Shown piece by piece: positions 25,451 through 33,618 of a stretch of 35,017 nt of DNA; position 1 is the stretch's first letter; each line of letters opens with the position of its first letter. Origin of the DNA: Thalassotalea marina (lineage in GTDB: Bacteria > Pseudomonadota > Gammaproteobacteria > Enterobacterales > Alteromonadaceae); assembly GCF_014656435.1 (NCBI RefSeq), contig NZ_BNCK01000017.1, positions 1 through 35,017 on the forward strand. Direction: 5' to 3'. The notes under the pieces were generated by a model. It worked only from the letters and a program-made list of their open reading frames with translations, ran no database searches and was not told where the DNA came from. The position numbers were made by a program, and so were the translations under genes.

Positions 25451-25936
25451 ATGATAAAACTTAAATCTTTTGTTGCCACCACAGCTTTTCTTGTACTAAG
25501 TCAGTATACGTCAACTGCCATCGCCAATGATGCATCACCTGCAATGACACCGATTAATAATATGTTTGATGCCATGCGAGAACATGACGGTGAAAAACTT
25601 TTAGCTCAGTTTGTTGAGGGTGCAATGCTAGAGCGAGCCCATAAAGATAATTCGATAAAACAAACAGAGTTAGCAAAATTTGCGGCTTTTGTTAGTCAAA
25701 CAGACAAACATTTGGATGAACATTTGTTTAATGTCACCATTAAAACCAGTGATAATTTGGCCAGTGCATGGACACCTTATGCTTTTTATTTAGATGGCAA
25801 ATTAAGCCATTGCGGTGTAAATAGCTTTCAGATGATTAAACAAAACAACCAATGGAAGATTCGTTATCTGATTGATAATCAACATTTAGGCGACTGTACT
25901 ACTTTCATTGAAAACCATAAAAAAACGAGCAACTAG
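25451..25936 (+). CDS. Exported NTF2/SnoaL-like protein
   Basis: The 161-residue protein has a signal peptide (cleavage near AIA-N, residue 25) and a compact domain with the NTF2-like pattern: a long first helix (INNMFDAMREHDGEKLLAQF) and strands ending in the motif NNQWKIRYLIDN. Fold members serve as enzymes or ligand-binding modules, so the function is open. A strong terminator overlaps its stop codon. Confidence 0.72.
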   Translation: MIKLKSFVATTAFLVLSQYTSTAIANDASPAMTPINNMFDAMREHDGEKLLAQFVEGAMLERAHKDNSIKQTELAKFAAFVSQTDKHLDEHLFNVTIKTSDNLASAWTPYAFYLDGKLSHCGVNSFQMIKQNNQWKIRYLIDNQHLGDCTTFIENHKKTSN

Positions 25937-25947
25937 TGCTCGTTTTT
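25921..25947 (+). terminator. Strong intrinsic terminator at the NTF2-like gene stop
   Basis: A 10-bp stem (AAAAACGAGC at 25921-25930 and GCTCGTTTTT at 25938-25947) has a 7-nt loop that contains the TAG stop codon (25934-25936). A run of seven T in all covers the end of the stem and beyond. It can also serve the convergent acylase gene ending at 25965. Confidence 0.85.
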
Positions 25948-25964
25948 TTATGGCTGTTGCTTTG

Positions 25965-28472
25965 TTATTCGTTACTGGAAATGGTCATTTCAGCAATTTT
26001 ATTGGCTTCTATATCGGCCTCTTTAAAATGCAGAGGTCGCAACTGAGGCTGCATTGAATACAATAGTGATTGATCAGTATTGTGCTCTTCCCCATATGCT
26101 CTGTTTTGCGAATAGCTCAATAAGCCACGAGCTACAGGTCCTTCATCGGTAAAGTTAACAACACTCATCCAGCTACTACCATAACCGATATGATAACCTT
26201 GCGCAGCGGTACTTAAAATTGAACTAGCGTCTTGCGCTGGGTATACGTGTCTCGGATTTAACGTACCATCGTTGCCTGTACGCGAAGTAAAGACGTTAAA
26301 ACCACCTTCTATGTTATGAGCTCCTGCCCATGGAATTTTGTCACCAGAAGGCTGACCATTTGGCAGACTGCGTTCAACAAATTGCACTTGGCTTAATTTC
26401 GCATCAAGCGCAATACCAGCTGCTTCTACTTTAGTGATCGCGGTAGCAAATTGCGCTAATACTGTATCATTTTTAATTAAAGTATTAGGCGTAGTTAACG
26501 GGCTTTCAGCGTCAAATGGCACATTCCACTGTGGATCAGTGGCAAACTGGAAGGCAAACTCTCTAAACAGATGAGCTGCTACGCTGTCGTTATTCATAGT
26601 GCCGTCCCACATGGCTAATGCAGAGCACCCCTCACTAATATCTACGCCATTTACCGGCGTACTACCTTTAGCACTACAAGCCGCTAATAAATCGGTTAAA
26701 ACCGCTTCCCCTAAATAATTTCGGTTGCCGACCAATGCCGATTCAACTTCCATCGGTGAAAATAGCCCATCGTCACCTGCCGCGTCTGCTAGTAACTTGT
26801 GTGCCATACGTGAGCGCAATGTTTGTTGATTACCTACTTTACCGTACAAAGGTGATACGCCAGTGATTGGCATGCCAGCATTAGTTAACCAAAAGCTATC
26901 ATTAGAGTTTTGTACATAATCACTACCCTCATATTTTGGTGCTTGCTCATAAGGCACTGCCCCTTCAAAAACGAAGTTAGAAATATGGCCAGGCAAAATA
27001 GTAAATCCTGCTGCTTGTTTGGCACCAATTAACAATGGGTTGGTCGTTAATTCGTGAATTGCTGTTGGCGTTAAGTGTGGCACGGTAGAGTCGTCAATAT
27101 AAAACACGTCACCATTTTTATCTGCTGACATGGTGTTATTAAAGATAACGCCGTCGTAATCTTTAAATGCTTGTTTAAACTCATCTAAGTTTTCAGATAC
27201 GTTCATTGCTAACCAGTGATCGATAATATCGAAGTTTTTTGCATTAGCATCTTTGACGGCAAACGCACCTGTATCAGTCCATTCAAAATTACCAGGAACG
27301 ACAATCATTGGTCCTTGTACGGTCGAATAAGTCATTTTGGCTAACTTAATGGTTTGCCCCGGAGCAACAGCAACATCGATCACCAATTCACGTTTATCAA
27401 TTGGTCTGCGTGTACCATCAATAAGTTGATTATTACCTGGTAAGGTATTATCCATAGCAAGTTGATACACCACAAAGTGCTCAGCGGTTGAGAATGTATG
27501 TGTCCATGCAACATTTTCATTAAAACCAATATTTACCACGCCAGGCATACCAGAGAGTGAACCGCCCATGACATTCATATGGCCAGGGATTGTGCTATGA
27601 AATTGCCAAAACCTTAGATTACCAGTATGTGGAAAGTGTGGATTGGCTAATACCATGCCTTTGCCATTTTCAGTTTTGTCTTTACCCAAACCCCAACCAT
27701 TTGAACCTAAATCCATTGGGTTCTTCTCGGGCAAACTAACTTTGGGTTTGACTGACAAAGGTGCAGAAGAGGCACTGGCGACTTTAGGATACGGTAAATA
27801 GCTTTCCCCAGGAGGCGCAGCTAAGAACATAGGACCTAAAAAGTTAGCAGCTCCCGGCAGTAAGGCAATACCTAATGAATACGTTAAAATGTCGATATGG
27901 TCAATCGGCTGCACCCAAGGTTGTCCTGCACAGGTGGCATCAATTTGAGCACCGGTATCTGCAAGGTATTTGTTATAACCTGCGGCATAACCCATCAACA
28001 ATGCTCGGCTGTTGTCTGACATGCTGTTGAAATGGGTTTGTGCTTGATGGCGAATATCTAATGTCAAATAACCAAAGTCATTAATCAAATGCTCCGAATC
28101 TCCTGAGCCCGGCACCATGTCGGGTCCGAAGTATTTAGATCGTTGCGAATTATATTTAACGATTTGGTCGGCTAATACGCAGATATTGTCTTTAGCAAAA
28201 GCATAGCCAACGCCATACGCTAAACTTTCAAGGTTGTCTGCCGTTACGTGTGGAACACCATAATCTGTCCAGCGAATGTTAGCAGTAAGATTACCGTCTG
28301 GAGCAAAACTCGGTATAGGTGAAGGTGTCTCAGGTGTTACTACAGGTGGTGGTTCAGGAGGTTGGTATGTACTGCTACTTTCATATTTATGGTCGTTTCC
28401 ACATCCATATAAAATGCTAGAGATAGAAATCAAGGTTATCGATTTCGCAATTTTGGTTTTGGTAAAATTCAC
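25965..28472 (-). CDS. Lipid-anchored penicillin acylase-family (Ntn-hydrolase) protein
   Basis: The 835-residue protein begins at a GTG (28472) 7 bases after a GGGGAG ribosome site. It has a lipobox (LYGC, Cys24), then a Pro-rich linker (about 36-56) and an acylase alpha chain. The self-cleavage site and nucleophile are in DLG-SNGWGLG, with Ser257 becoming the new N-terminus of the beta chain, as in penicillin G, cephalosporin and AHL acylases (PvdQ, QuiP type). Later landmarks include HTFSTAEHFVVYQL. The reaction is probably hydrolysis of an amide bond in an N-acyl compound outside the inner membrane; AHL is one candidate. Confidence 0.85.
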   Translation of the reverse strand: MNFTKTKIAKSITLISISSILYGCGNDHKYESSSTYQPPEPPPVVTPETPSPIPSFAPDGNLTANIRWTDYGVPHVTADNLESLAYGVGYAFAKDNICVLADQIVKYNSQRSKYFGPDMVPGSGDSEHLINDFGYLTLDIRHQAQTHFNSMSDNSRALLMGYAAGYNKYLADTGAQIDATCAGQPWVQPIDHIDILTYSLGIALLPGAANFLGPMFLAAPPGESYLPYPKVASASSAPLSVKPKVSLPEKNPMDLGSNGWGLGKDKTENGKGMVLANPHFPHTGNLRFWQFHSTIPGHMNVMGGSLSGMPGVVNIGFNENVAWTHTFSTAEHFVVYQLAMDNTLPGNNQLIDGTRRPIDKRELVIDVAVAPGQTIKLAKMTYSTVQGPMIVVPGNFEWTDTGAFAVKDANAKNFDIIDHWLAMNVSENLDEFKQAFKDYDGVIFNNTMSADKNGDVFYIDDSTVPHLTPTAIHELTTNPLLIGAKQAAGFTILPGHISNFVFEGAVPYEQAPKYEGSDYVQNSNDSFWLTNAGMPITGVSPLYGKVGNQQTLRSRMAHKLLADAAGDDGLFSPMEVESALVGNRNYLGEAVLTDLLAACSAKGSTPVNGVDISEGCSALAMWDGTMNNDSVAAHLFREFAFQFATDPQWNVPFDAESPLTTPNTLIKNDTVLAQFATAITKVEAAGIALDAKLSQVQFVERSLPNGQPSGDKIPWAGAHNIEGGFNVFTSRTGNDGTLNPRHVYPAQDASSILSTAAQGYHIGYGSSWMSVVNFTDEGPVARGLLSYSQNRAYGEEHNTDQSLLYSMQPQLRPLHFKEADIEANKIAEMTISSNE

Positions 28473-28703
28473 GTGCTAGCTCCCCATTTCTGCTTATTTT
28501 TATCGGTATTATTTTTATCTGATCGTACCAGTATGTAGCATAGAAAAAGCTATTTCACAATGGAATCAAGTTAACCAAATGAGCATTTTTTATGCATTTA
28601 CTGATGTATTATTGCTCTACAGAACATTTAATTTAAGCTATTGTTCTGGTTAACCAGTTTTTTAAAAAATTTAAAATATTCGCTTAAATTTTTCGAAAAA
28701 AAA

Positions 28704-28720
28704 GGCTCCTTAAAGGAGCC
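28704..28720 (-). terminator. Intrinsic terminator of gltX
   Basis: A GC-rich stem (GGCTCCTT at 28704-28711 and AAGGAGCC at 28713-28720; the real loop is about 5 nt) lies 24 bp after the gltX stop. On the minus strand it is followed by a run of eight or more T. This is a textbook Rho-independent terminator. Confidence 0.88.
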
Positions 28721-28743
28721 CTATCTACAAAGACAAACTTTTA

Positions 28744-30156
28744 TTAGCTATTGGCTTTTCTTTCTTCAATTACCGCCAATGCCATATCAATGCGAGCTAA
28801 CACTTTTTCTTTTGGTAAAAGCTCTAAAGTAATATCAAGTGATGGCGAGTTGCCTGCACCCGTTGCCGCAACTCGAAGTGGCATTCCTACTTTACCCATA
28901 CCAAGCTCTAATTCTTCAGCTGTTGCGTTAATCGCTGCATGGATAGGCTCAGCTTTCCATTCTGCTAGAGCACTGAGCTTTTCTTTAACTAATTGCAATG
29001 GTGCTTCTGCTACAGGGCGTAAGTGCTTTTTAGCTGCAGTAGCATCAAACTCAGTGAAGTCTTCAAAGAAATAACGTGAAATTTCTGCCATTTCTTTTAA
29101 TGTTTTAACGCGATCAGCTTGCACTGTTACTACATCAGCTAATGCTGGGCCATTTGCTGTATCAATGTTTTGATCTTTCATGTGCCATTCAAGATGTTCA
29201 GCTACATAGCTTGGCGCTAGTGTTTTCATATAATGCTGATTTACCCAAATTAGCTTATCAGTATTAAACGCTGACGGTGCACGGTTACATCCTGTTAAAT
29301 CAAAGAGCTCAATCATTTCTTCGCGAGAGAATATTTCTTGATCACCGTGTGACCAACCTAAGCGCACTAAATAGTTAAGCAATGCTTCCGGCAAGTAACC
29401 TTCATCACGATATTGCATCACAGATACGGCACCATGGCGCTTAGACAAACGTTTACCATCGTCACCCAGAATCATTGGAATATGAGCATATTCTGGTAAT
29501 GGAGCGCCTAATGCAGCAAGAATATTAATTTGACGTGGCGTATTATTAACATGGTCGTCACCACGAATGACATGTGTAACACCCATGTCCCAGTCATCAA
29601 CAACTACGGTTAAGTTATAAGTTGGTGAGCCGTCTGAGCGAGCAATGATTAAGTCGTCTAGTTCTTGGTTTGAAATAACAATTTCACCCTTAACTAAATC
29701 TTTAATGACCACATTGCCATCAAGTGGATTTTTAAAACGAATCACGTAAGGCTTATCTTCTGGATAATCAGTGCGTTCACGCCACATGCCATTGTACTTT
29801 TCTTTTTCGCCTTTTGCGCGAGCTTCTTCACGCATTGCTTCAACTTCTTCTTGTGTACAGTAACAACGGTACGCATTACCTGACTCTACAAGTTGTGCGA
29901 TAACTTCTTTATAACGGTCAAATCGGTGAGTTTGGAAAAATGGACCTTGAGTCCAAGGAAGATTTAGCCAATTCATGCCGTCCATAATTGCGTCAACAGA
30001 TTCTTGAGTTGAACGCTCTAAATCTGTATCCTCAATACGTAAAATAAAATCGCCACCGTTCTTTTGTGCATATAACCAGCTATATAAAGCGGTTCTCGCA
30101 CCACCAACGTGTAAATACCCTGTAGGGCTTGGAGCAAATCGCGTAGTCAAGCTCAT
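28744..30156 (-). CDS. gltX: Glutamate--tRNA ligase
   Basis: The 470-residue class I synthetase has the HIGH motif [10 protein letters not shown] at 9-18, IEDTD at 41-45 and the KMSKS motif KRLSKRHGA starting at Lys235. It charges tRNA-Glu with glutamate. The zinc knuckle of E. coli GltX has a C-x-C and a later C-x-H; here C98-x-C100 is present, but the region after it ([15 protein letters not shown]) lacks the second pair, so the zinc site is probably reduced or absent. The gene is divergent from the tRNA-Val cluster, the same order as in E. coli. Confidence 0.95.
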   Translation of the reverse strand: MSLTTRFAPSPTGYLHVGGARTALYSWLYAQKNGGDFILRIEDTDLERSTQESVDAIMDGMNWLNLPWTQGPFFQTHRFDRYKEVIAQLVESGNAYRCYCTQEEVEAMREEARAKGEKEKYNGMWRERTDYPEDKPYVIRFKNPLDGNVVIKDLVKGEIVISNQELDDLIIARSDGSPTYNLTVVVDDWDMGVTHVIRGDDHVNNTPRQINILAALGAPLPEYAHIPMILGDDGKRLSKRHGAVSVMQYRDEGYLPEALLNYLVRLGWSHGDQEIFSREEMIELFDLTGCNRAPSAFNTDKLIWVNQHYMKTLAPSYVAEHLEWHMKDQNIDTANGPALADVVTVQADRVKTLKEMAEISRYFFEDFTEFDATAAKKHLRPVAEAPLQLVKEKLSALAEWKAEPIHAAINATAEELELGMGKVGMPLRVAATGAGNSPSLDITLELLPKEKVLARIDMALAVIEERKANS

Positions 30157-30355
30157 GAAAATCTCACTAAATCTGATAAAGGCTTTATTGTTAAAACCGA
30201 CTGTAATTGTGGCGCTATTTTAGCAGGCAAACAGCGTGTGTACACCTTGAAAGTATTTTGCTTTACAAAAAAGATCGTTAATCGAGCAATGTGTTGATTA
30301 ATTCGGCATTCAGTTCAAATTCATGAAAAAATATAAGATTTTTACAGATATTGTA

Positions 30356-30383
30356 TTGACAGCTTTTTGGATCAACCTATAAT
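30356..30383 (+). promoter_or_regulatory. Promoter of the tRNA-Val cluster
   Basis: The -35 box TTGACA (30356-30361) and -10 box TATAAT (30378-30383) are both consensus with a 16-bp spacer. The C/G-rich bases after the -10 box are typical of stringently controlled stable-RNA promoters. Transcription should start near 30390, ten bases before the first tRNA. Confidence 0.88.
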
Positions 30384-30399
30384 ACGCCACCACAGAGAC

Positions 30400-30475
30400 G
30401 GACGGTTAGCTCAGTTGGGAGAGCACCGCCCTTACAAGGCGGGGGTCACTGGTTCAAGCCCAGTACCGTCCACCA
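30400..30475 (+). tRNA. tRNA-Val(UAC), copy 1
   Basis: The 76-nt gene has a 7-bp acceptor stem (GGACGGT/ACCGTCC), a TTCAAGC T loop, an encoded CCA and the anticodon TAC in loop CTTACAA, so it reads GUA codons and by wobble other valine codons. All five copies are identical. The neighbourhood gltX / tRNA-Val(UAC) matches the valU cluster of E. coli. The 7 bases before it (CAGAGAC) pair with GTTTCTG just after it (30477-30483). Confidence 0.97.
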
Positions 30476-30497
30476 CGTTTCTGTTTCAGTATATTCT

Positions 30498-30573
30498 GGA
30501 CGGTTAGCTCAGTTGGGAGAGCACCGCCCTTACAAGGCGGGGGTCACTGGTTCAAGCCCAGTACCGTCCACCA
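30498..30573 (+). tRNA. tRNA-Val(UAC), copy 2
   Basis: Identical to copy 1 over all 76 nt, 22 nt downstream of it. GTATATTCT at 30489-30497 pairs perfectly with AGAATATAC at 30580-30588, so the flanks can form a 9-bp clamp around the precursor. Confidence 0.97.
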
Positions 30574-30601
30574 ATTTTCAGAATATACGCCCATTTGATT
30601 T

Positions 30602-30677
30602 GGACGGTTAGCTCAGTTGGGAGAGCACCGCCCTTACAAGGCGGGGGTCACTGGTTCAAGCCCAGTACCGTCCACCA
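30602..30677 (+). tRNA. tRNA-Val(UAC), copy 3
   Basis: Identical to copy 1 over all 76 nt. ATTTGATT at 30593-30600 pairs with AATCAAAT at 30678-30685, directly adjoining the encoded CCA. A 69-codon reading frame on the plus strand across copies 3 and 4 is a by-product of the repeated tRNA sequence and is not a gene. Confidence 0.97.
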
Positions 30678-30697
30678 AATCAAATACTTTATGACCC

Positions 30698-30773
30698 GGA
30701 CGGTTAGCTCAGTTGGGAGAGCACCGCCCTTACAAGGCGGGGGTCACTGGTTCAAGCCCAGTACCGTCCACCA
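30698..30773 (+). tRNA. tRNA-Val(UAC), copy 4
   Basis: Identical to copy 1 over all 76 nt, 20 nt after copy 3. TTTATGAC at 30688-30695 pairs with GTCATAAA at 30775-30782 (8 bp). Confidence 0.97.
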
Positions 30774-30794
30774 AGTCATAAACCATCACGACCC

Positions 30795-30870
30795 GGACGG
30801 TTAGCTCAGTTGGGAGAGCACCGCCCTTACAAGGCGGGGGTCACTGGTTCAAGCCCAGTACCGTCCACCA
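30795..30870 (+). tRNA. tRNA-Val(UAC), copy 5
   Basis: Identical to copy 1 over all 76 nt and the last complete copy. Its flanks pair only weakly (ACGA before, TCGT after). The tRNA-tail repeat array begins right after its CCA. Confidence 0.97.
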
Positions 30871-31534
30871 AATATTTCGTATAAAAATCTTTAAATAATA
30901 TACTTGTAAGTCCGGTGCAAGCACCTTCTACTCTTAACAACCCGTGCCAATCACTGGTTCAAGCCCAGTACCGTCCACCAAAAATCATTCTAAATGATTT
31001 CGAACCAAGCTTTAATTTAATATATTTTCTCAAATGTCGCGTGCGTAAGTTCGGTGCAAGCACCTTCTACTCTTAACAATCCGCGCCAATCACTGGTTCA
31101 AGCCCAGTACCGTCCACCAAAAATCATTCTAAATGATTTCGAACCAAGCTTTAATTTAATATATTTTCTCAAATGTCGCGTGCGTAAGTTCGGTGCAAGC
31201 ACCTTCTACTCTTAACAATCCGCGCCAATCACTGGTTCAAGCCCAGTACCGTCCACCAAAAATCTTCTGAATGATTTCGAACCAAGCTTTAATTTAAAAT
31301 ATTTTCTCAAATGTCGCGTACGTAAGTTCGGTGCAAGCACCTTCTACTCTTAACAACCCGCGCCGATCAATGGTTCAAGCCCAGTACCGTCCACCAAAAA
31401 TCTTCTGAATGATTTCGAACCAAGCTTTAATTTAAAATATTTTCTCAAATGTCGCGTACGTAAGTTCGGTGCAAGCACCTTCTACTCTTAACAACCCGCA
31501 CCAATCAATGGTTCAAGTCCTTTACCCTACGCCG
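30871..31534 (+). repeat. Tandem array of five tRNA-Val-tail repeats (rtT-like)
   Basis: Five head-to-tail units follow the last tRNA: 30871-30980 (110 bp), 30981-31119 (139), 31120-31258 (139), 31259-31396 (138) and 31397-31534 (138). Units 1-3 end in an exact copy of the last 30 nt of the tRNA gene (T arm, acceptor 3' strand and CCA); unit 4 has one change and unit 5 is degraded there. The rest of each unit is not tRNA: it has AT-rich sequence, a small hairpin (AATCATT/AATGATT, units 2 and 3) and the shared core CGGTGCAAGCACC (self-pairing GGTGC/GCACC). Units 2 and 3 are identical; 4 and 5 differ slightly from them in the same places, which points to stepwise duplication. The design is that of the rtT repeats of E. 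coli tyrT, which are 178 bp and start with the tRNA-Tyr 3' end. No ORF runs through it. Confidence 0.9.
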
Positions 31535-31540
31535 TACAAT

Positions 31541-31568
31541 CCTTAGTTTTATGTTGAGGTGCTTTTTT
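31541..31568 (+). terminator. Candidate terminator of the tRNA-Val/repeat transcript
   Basis: A weak 5-bp stem (CCTTA at 31541-31545 and TGAGG at 31555-31559, one G-T pair) is followed by a run of six T at 31563-31568. It sits just after the last repeat unit, the expected place for the end of the operon. Confidence 0.4.
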
Positions 31569-31752
31569 CGTAAAACCATATTTAATATTTCTTTCATCTT
31601 ATTGAAATACGTATTTTTTTGTAAAAATAAAAATTAAGCTTTTTTACAAATGGAATACTTTTTTTCACAACTTACACATGATTTCGTACTTATAATGCCT
31701 GCAGATTAAAAACTAAGTGTGCAATTTAATTTATTTTTGAAAGGATTTTCTA

Positions 31753-32421
31753 ATGACAAAATTTGCTTATCTTATAGTGCTATTGATAGCGCTAACTGCT
31801 TGTGGGGGAAGTTCATCAGACGACTTCAAGGACGTGACTGAATCGGAAGTTGATTTTAGTTTTATCAACAGTACAGATCTTATGATGGATTTTCACATAA
31901 GACGAGATGACCTATTCGATGATGATGACGAGAACAAACTTTTTAGAAGTTCATACAATGTAGCAGATAACATCCCTACTGCTAGTGTGAGTACAACTTA
32001 TGACTATGAATACAAAAACATAAATAATGCTATTCATATTGGTGCCATTGATAGTAATAGTTTGCATTACAATGCAAAAAGTAAAACAACCCTTTCTGCA
32101 GGTAAAAAATACTGGGGGGTTATATGGAAGGACTACAATGAACTACAGTTTGATACTTTTCGACAAAAGCGCAAAGAACAAGCAAATGTTTATAACGTTC
32201 GTATATTTTCCAATGTAAATGCCCACGTCTATACAAATGGAACGAATAATATTGCTACGACGCTGGAAAAAGGGAAAGTATCAGATTTCATGCAGATAAA
32301 CCAGTGTGCAAATAGTTTAATCGTTGACGATACCGAAATAGACCTATGTAGCGTTAATGAGGGGTATTCTTATTTAGTTGTTTACAATAACCATGGCGAA
32401 ACTATTATCACACGAGAATAA
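31753..32421 (+). CDS. Acidic lipoprotein of unknown function
   Basis: The 222-residue protein has a lipoprotein signal with lipobox LTAC (Cys17), then a Gly/Ser/Asp-rich linker. It contains an unusually acidic stretch (DDLFDDDDENKLF, about 52-64). The C-terminal half looks beta-rich, and a Cys pair (CANSLIVDDTEIDLC, about 191-205) could form a disulfide. An AAAGGA ribosome site precedes the ATG. No family is recognised. It is the first gene after the tRNA-repeat array and is monocistronic. Confidence 0.6.
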   Translation: MTKFAYLIVLLIALTACGGSSSDDFKDVTESEVDFSFINSTDLMMDFHIRRDDLFDDDDENKLFRSSYNVADNIPTASVSTTYDYEYKNINNAIHIGAIDSNSLHYNAKSKTTLSAGKKYWGVIWKDYNELQFDTFRQKRKEQANVYNVRIFSNVNAHVYTNGTNNIATTLEKGKVSDFMQINQCANSLIVDDTEIDLCSVNEGYSYLVVYNNHGETIITRE

Positions 32422-32481
32422 CTTAGCGGGCCAATGTAGCTAGCTGTTTTCTTTCCAACAGCTAGCAATTCACGTATTTAT

Positions 32482-33579
32482 TTAAGCTTGGCATTCATCA
32501 TTTAAATTTTGATTTGCTTTTCGAAATTCACTTGGAGATTGGCCGACAAATTTTTTAAAGGCGTTATAGAATGTGGATTTAGCATTAAAGCCTGAATCCA
32601 TCGCTACATCAATCACCGAACGACTTCTATGTTTGATTAACAAACGTTTAGCTTCTTCTATCCTATGTGTATTAACATAATCGTAAAAGCATTGCTTTCC
32701 TACATGATTGATCGCATTTGATACTAACACCTCAGGTAACTGACAAAGTTTAGAAAGCTCAGCTAACGTTAGCTCATTATTGAGATAACTCTTTTGCTCG
32801 ATAAAAAGTTGTTCAATATGCTTAAACGCAGCGGTTAGCTCCTGACCTGGTAAATCTTGTATTTGTTTTTCTAAAGGTTTGTCTTCAATGGATTTTTGTT
32901 TACTGATGTCTGGCATTAATAAAAAGACAACGGAGGCAATAATCAACAAATAATGTACGTCAGGCATTAATTGGCTAAGCAGTTTAAATTGCTCAGCAAC
33001 AGGTGAAAGACAGATAATAATTGCCATAATGACCATAAACCCTGCCCACAACTTTAACCAGCTTAAGTCATGATTTAAGAAGCTTGAAAAGTGTTGTTTC
33101 ACACCTTGTTGATATGTTGACAAGTCAGCTAACACTTTAAAAACATATGGTAACAAAGTCGCCAAAAACAAAAGACTGAACGTCACTTTTACACTGCTAT
33201 TATTGTTAAACATTTCAGAACTGATAAACAACGAGACTATAAAGAACGTAAACGCAGGCAAAAAATGTAGGTAGAAGTATCCTCGCCTATTTTCCGAATT
33301 GGAAGTCATCGCTTGTGCGTAAAAATAGGTTAAAGGACCTATTGTTAAATTCAATGATGTAATCAACTTTTCCCACAGAGCGCTGTTATTAAAGATAAGA
33401 GCATTTAAAAATAAAAATTCATCAAATAACAAAAGGGCTAATACTAAAAAAAGTGACGCTAGCCATTTATTAGTATTAGTGTTTTTATTCAATTCAATTG
33501 TTAATAAAGTACGTGTCGCCAAGATCAGAAACAAACAACTAGCGATAAGGTGAGGAATACTCTGTAATTCAATTTTCAT
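32482..33579 (-). CDS. Membrane-bound AraC-family regulator
   Basis: I chose the ATG at 33579, giving 365 residues; an upstream TTG at 33618, which touches the stop of the preceding gene, would add 13 residues. The N-terminal part has about seven or eight membrane segments (from residue about 6 to 235). The C-terminal part (about 270-365) is an AraC double helix-turn-helix with SVIDVAMDSGFNAKSTFYNA and the end GQSPSEFRK. Such proteins sense a membrane or periplasmic signal directly. It follows a CPBP gene at short distance and is probably its operon partner. Confidence 0.82.
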   Translation of the reverse strand: MKIELQSIPHLIASCLFLILATRTLLTIELNKNTNTNKWLASLFLVLALLLFDEFLFLNALIFNNSALWEKLITSLNLTIGPLTYFYAQAMTSNSENRRGYFYLHFLPAFTFFIVSLFISSEMFNNNSSVKVTFSLLFLATLLPYVFKVLADLSTYQQGVKQHFSSFLNHDLSWLKLWAGFMVIMAIIICLSPVAEQFKLLSQLMPDVHYLLIIASVVFLLMPDISKQKSIEDKPLEKQIQDLPGQELTAAFKHIEQLFIEQKSYLNNELTLAELSKLCQLPEVLVSNAINHVGKQCFYDYVNTHRIEEAKRLLIKHRSRSVIDVAMDSGFNAKSTFYNAFKKFVGQSPSEFRKANQNLNDECQA

Positions 33580-33618
33580 ATTTTTAATATAGGGAGACCA
33601 TGCTCCCTCTACTTCCAA

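Noticed and set aside
30595-30804. A 69-codon plus-strand reading frame with two near-identical halves
   Set aside because: It is the translation of tRNA-Val copies 3 and 4; the repeat in the protein only mirrors the tRNA repeat.
30912-31258. Repeat units as extra, diverged tRNA genes
   Set aside because: Only the T arm and the 3' acceptor strand are present; no GGACGGT partner, D arm or anticodon arm can be found at the right distance.
30871-31534. The direct repeats as a CRISPR array
   Set aside because: Units are contiguous and 110-139 bp long, without short repeats separated by unique spacers, there are no cas genes, and each unit ends in tRNA sequence.
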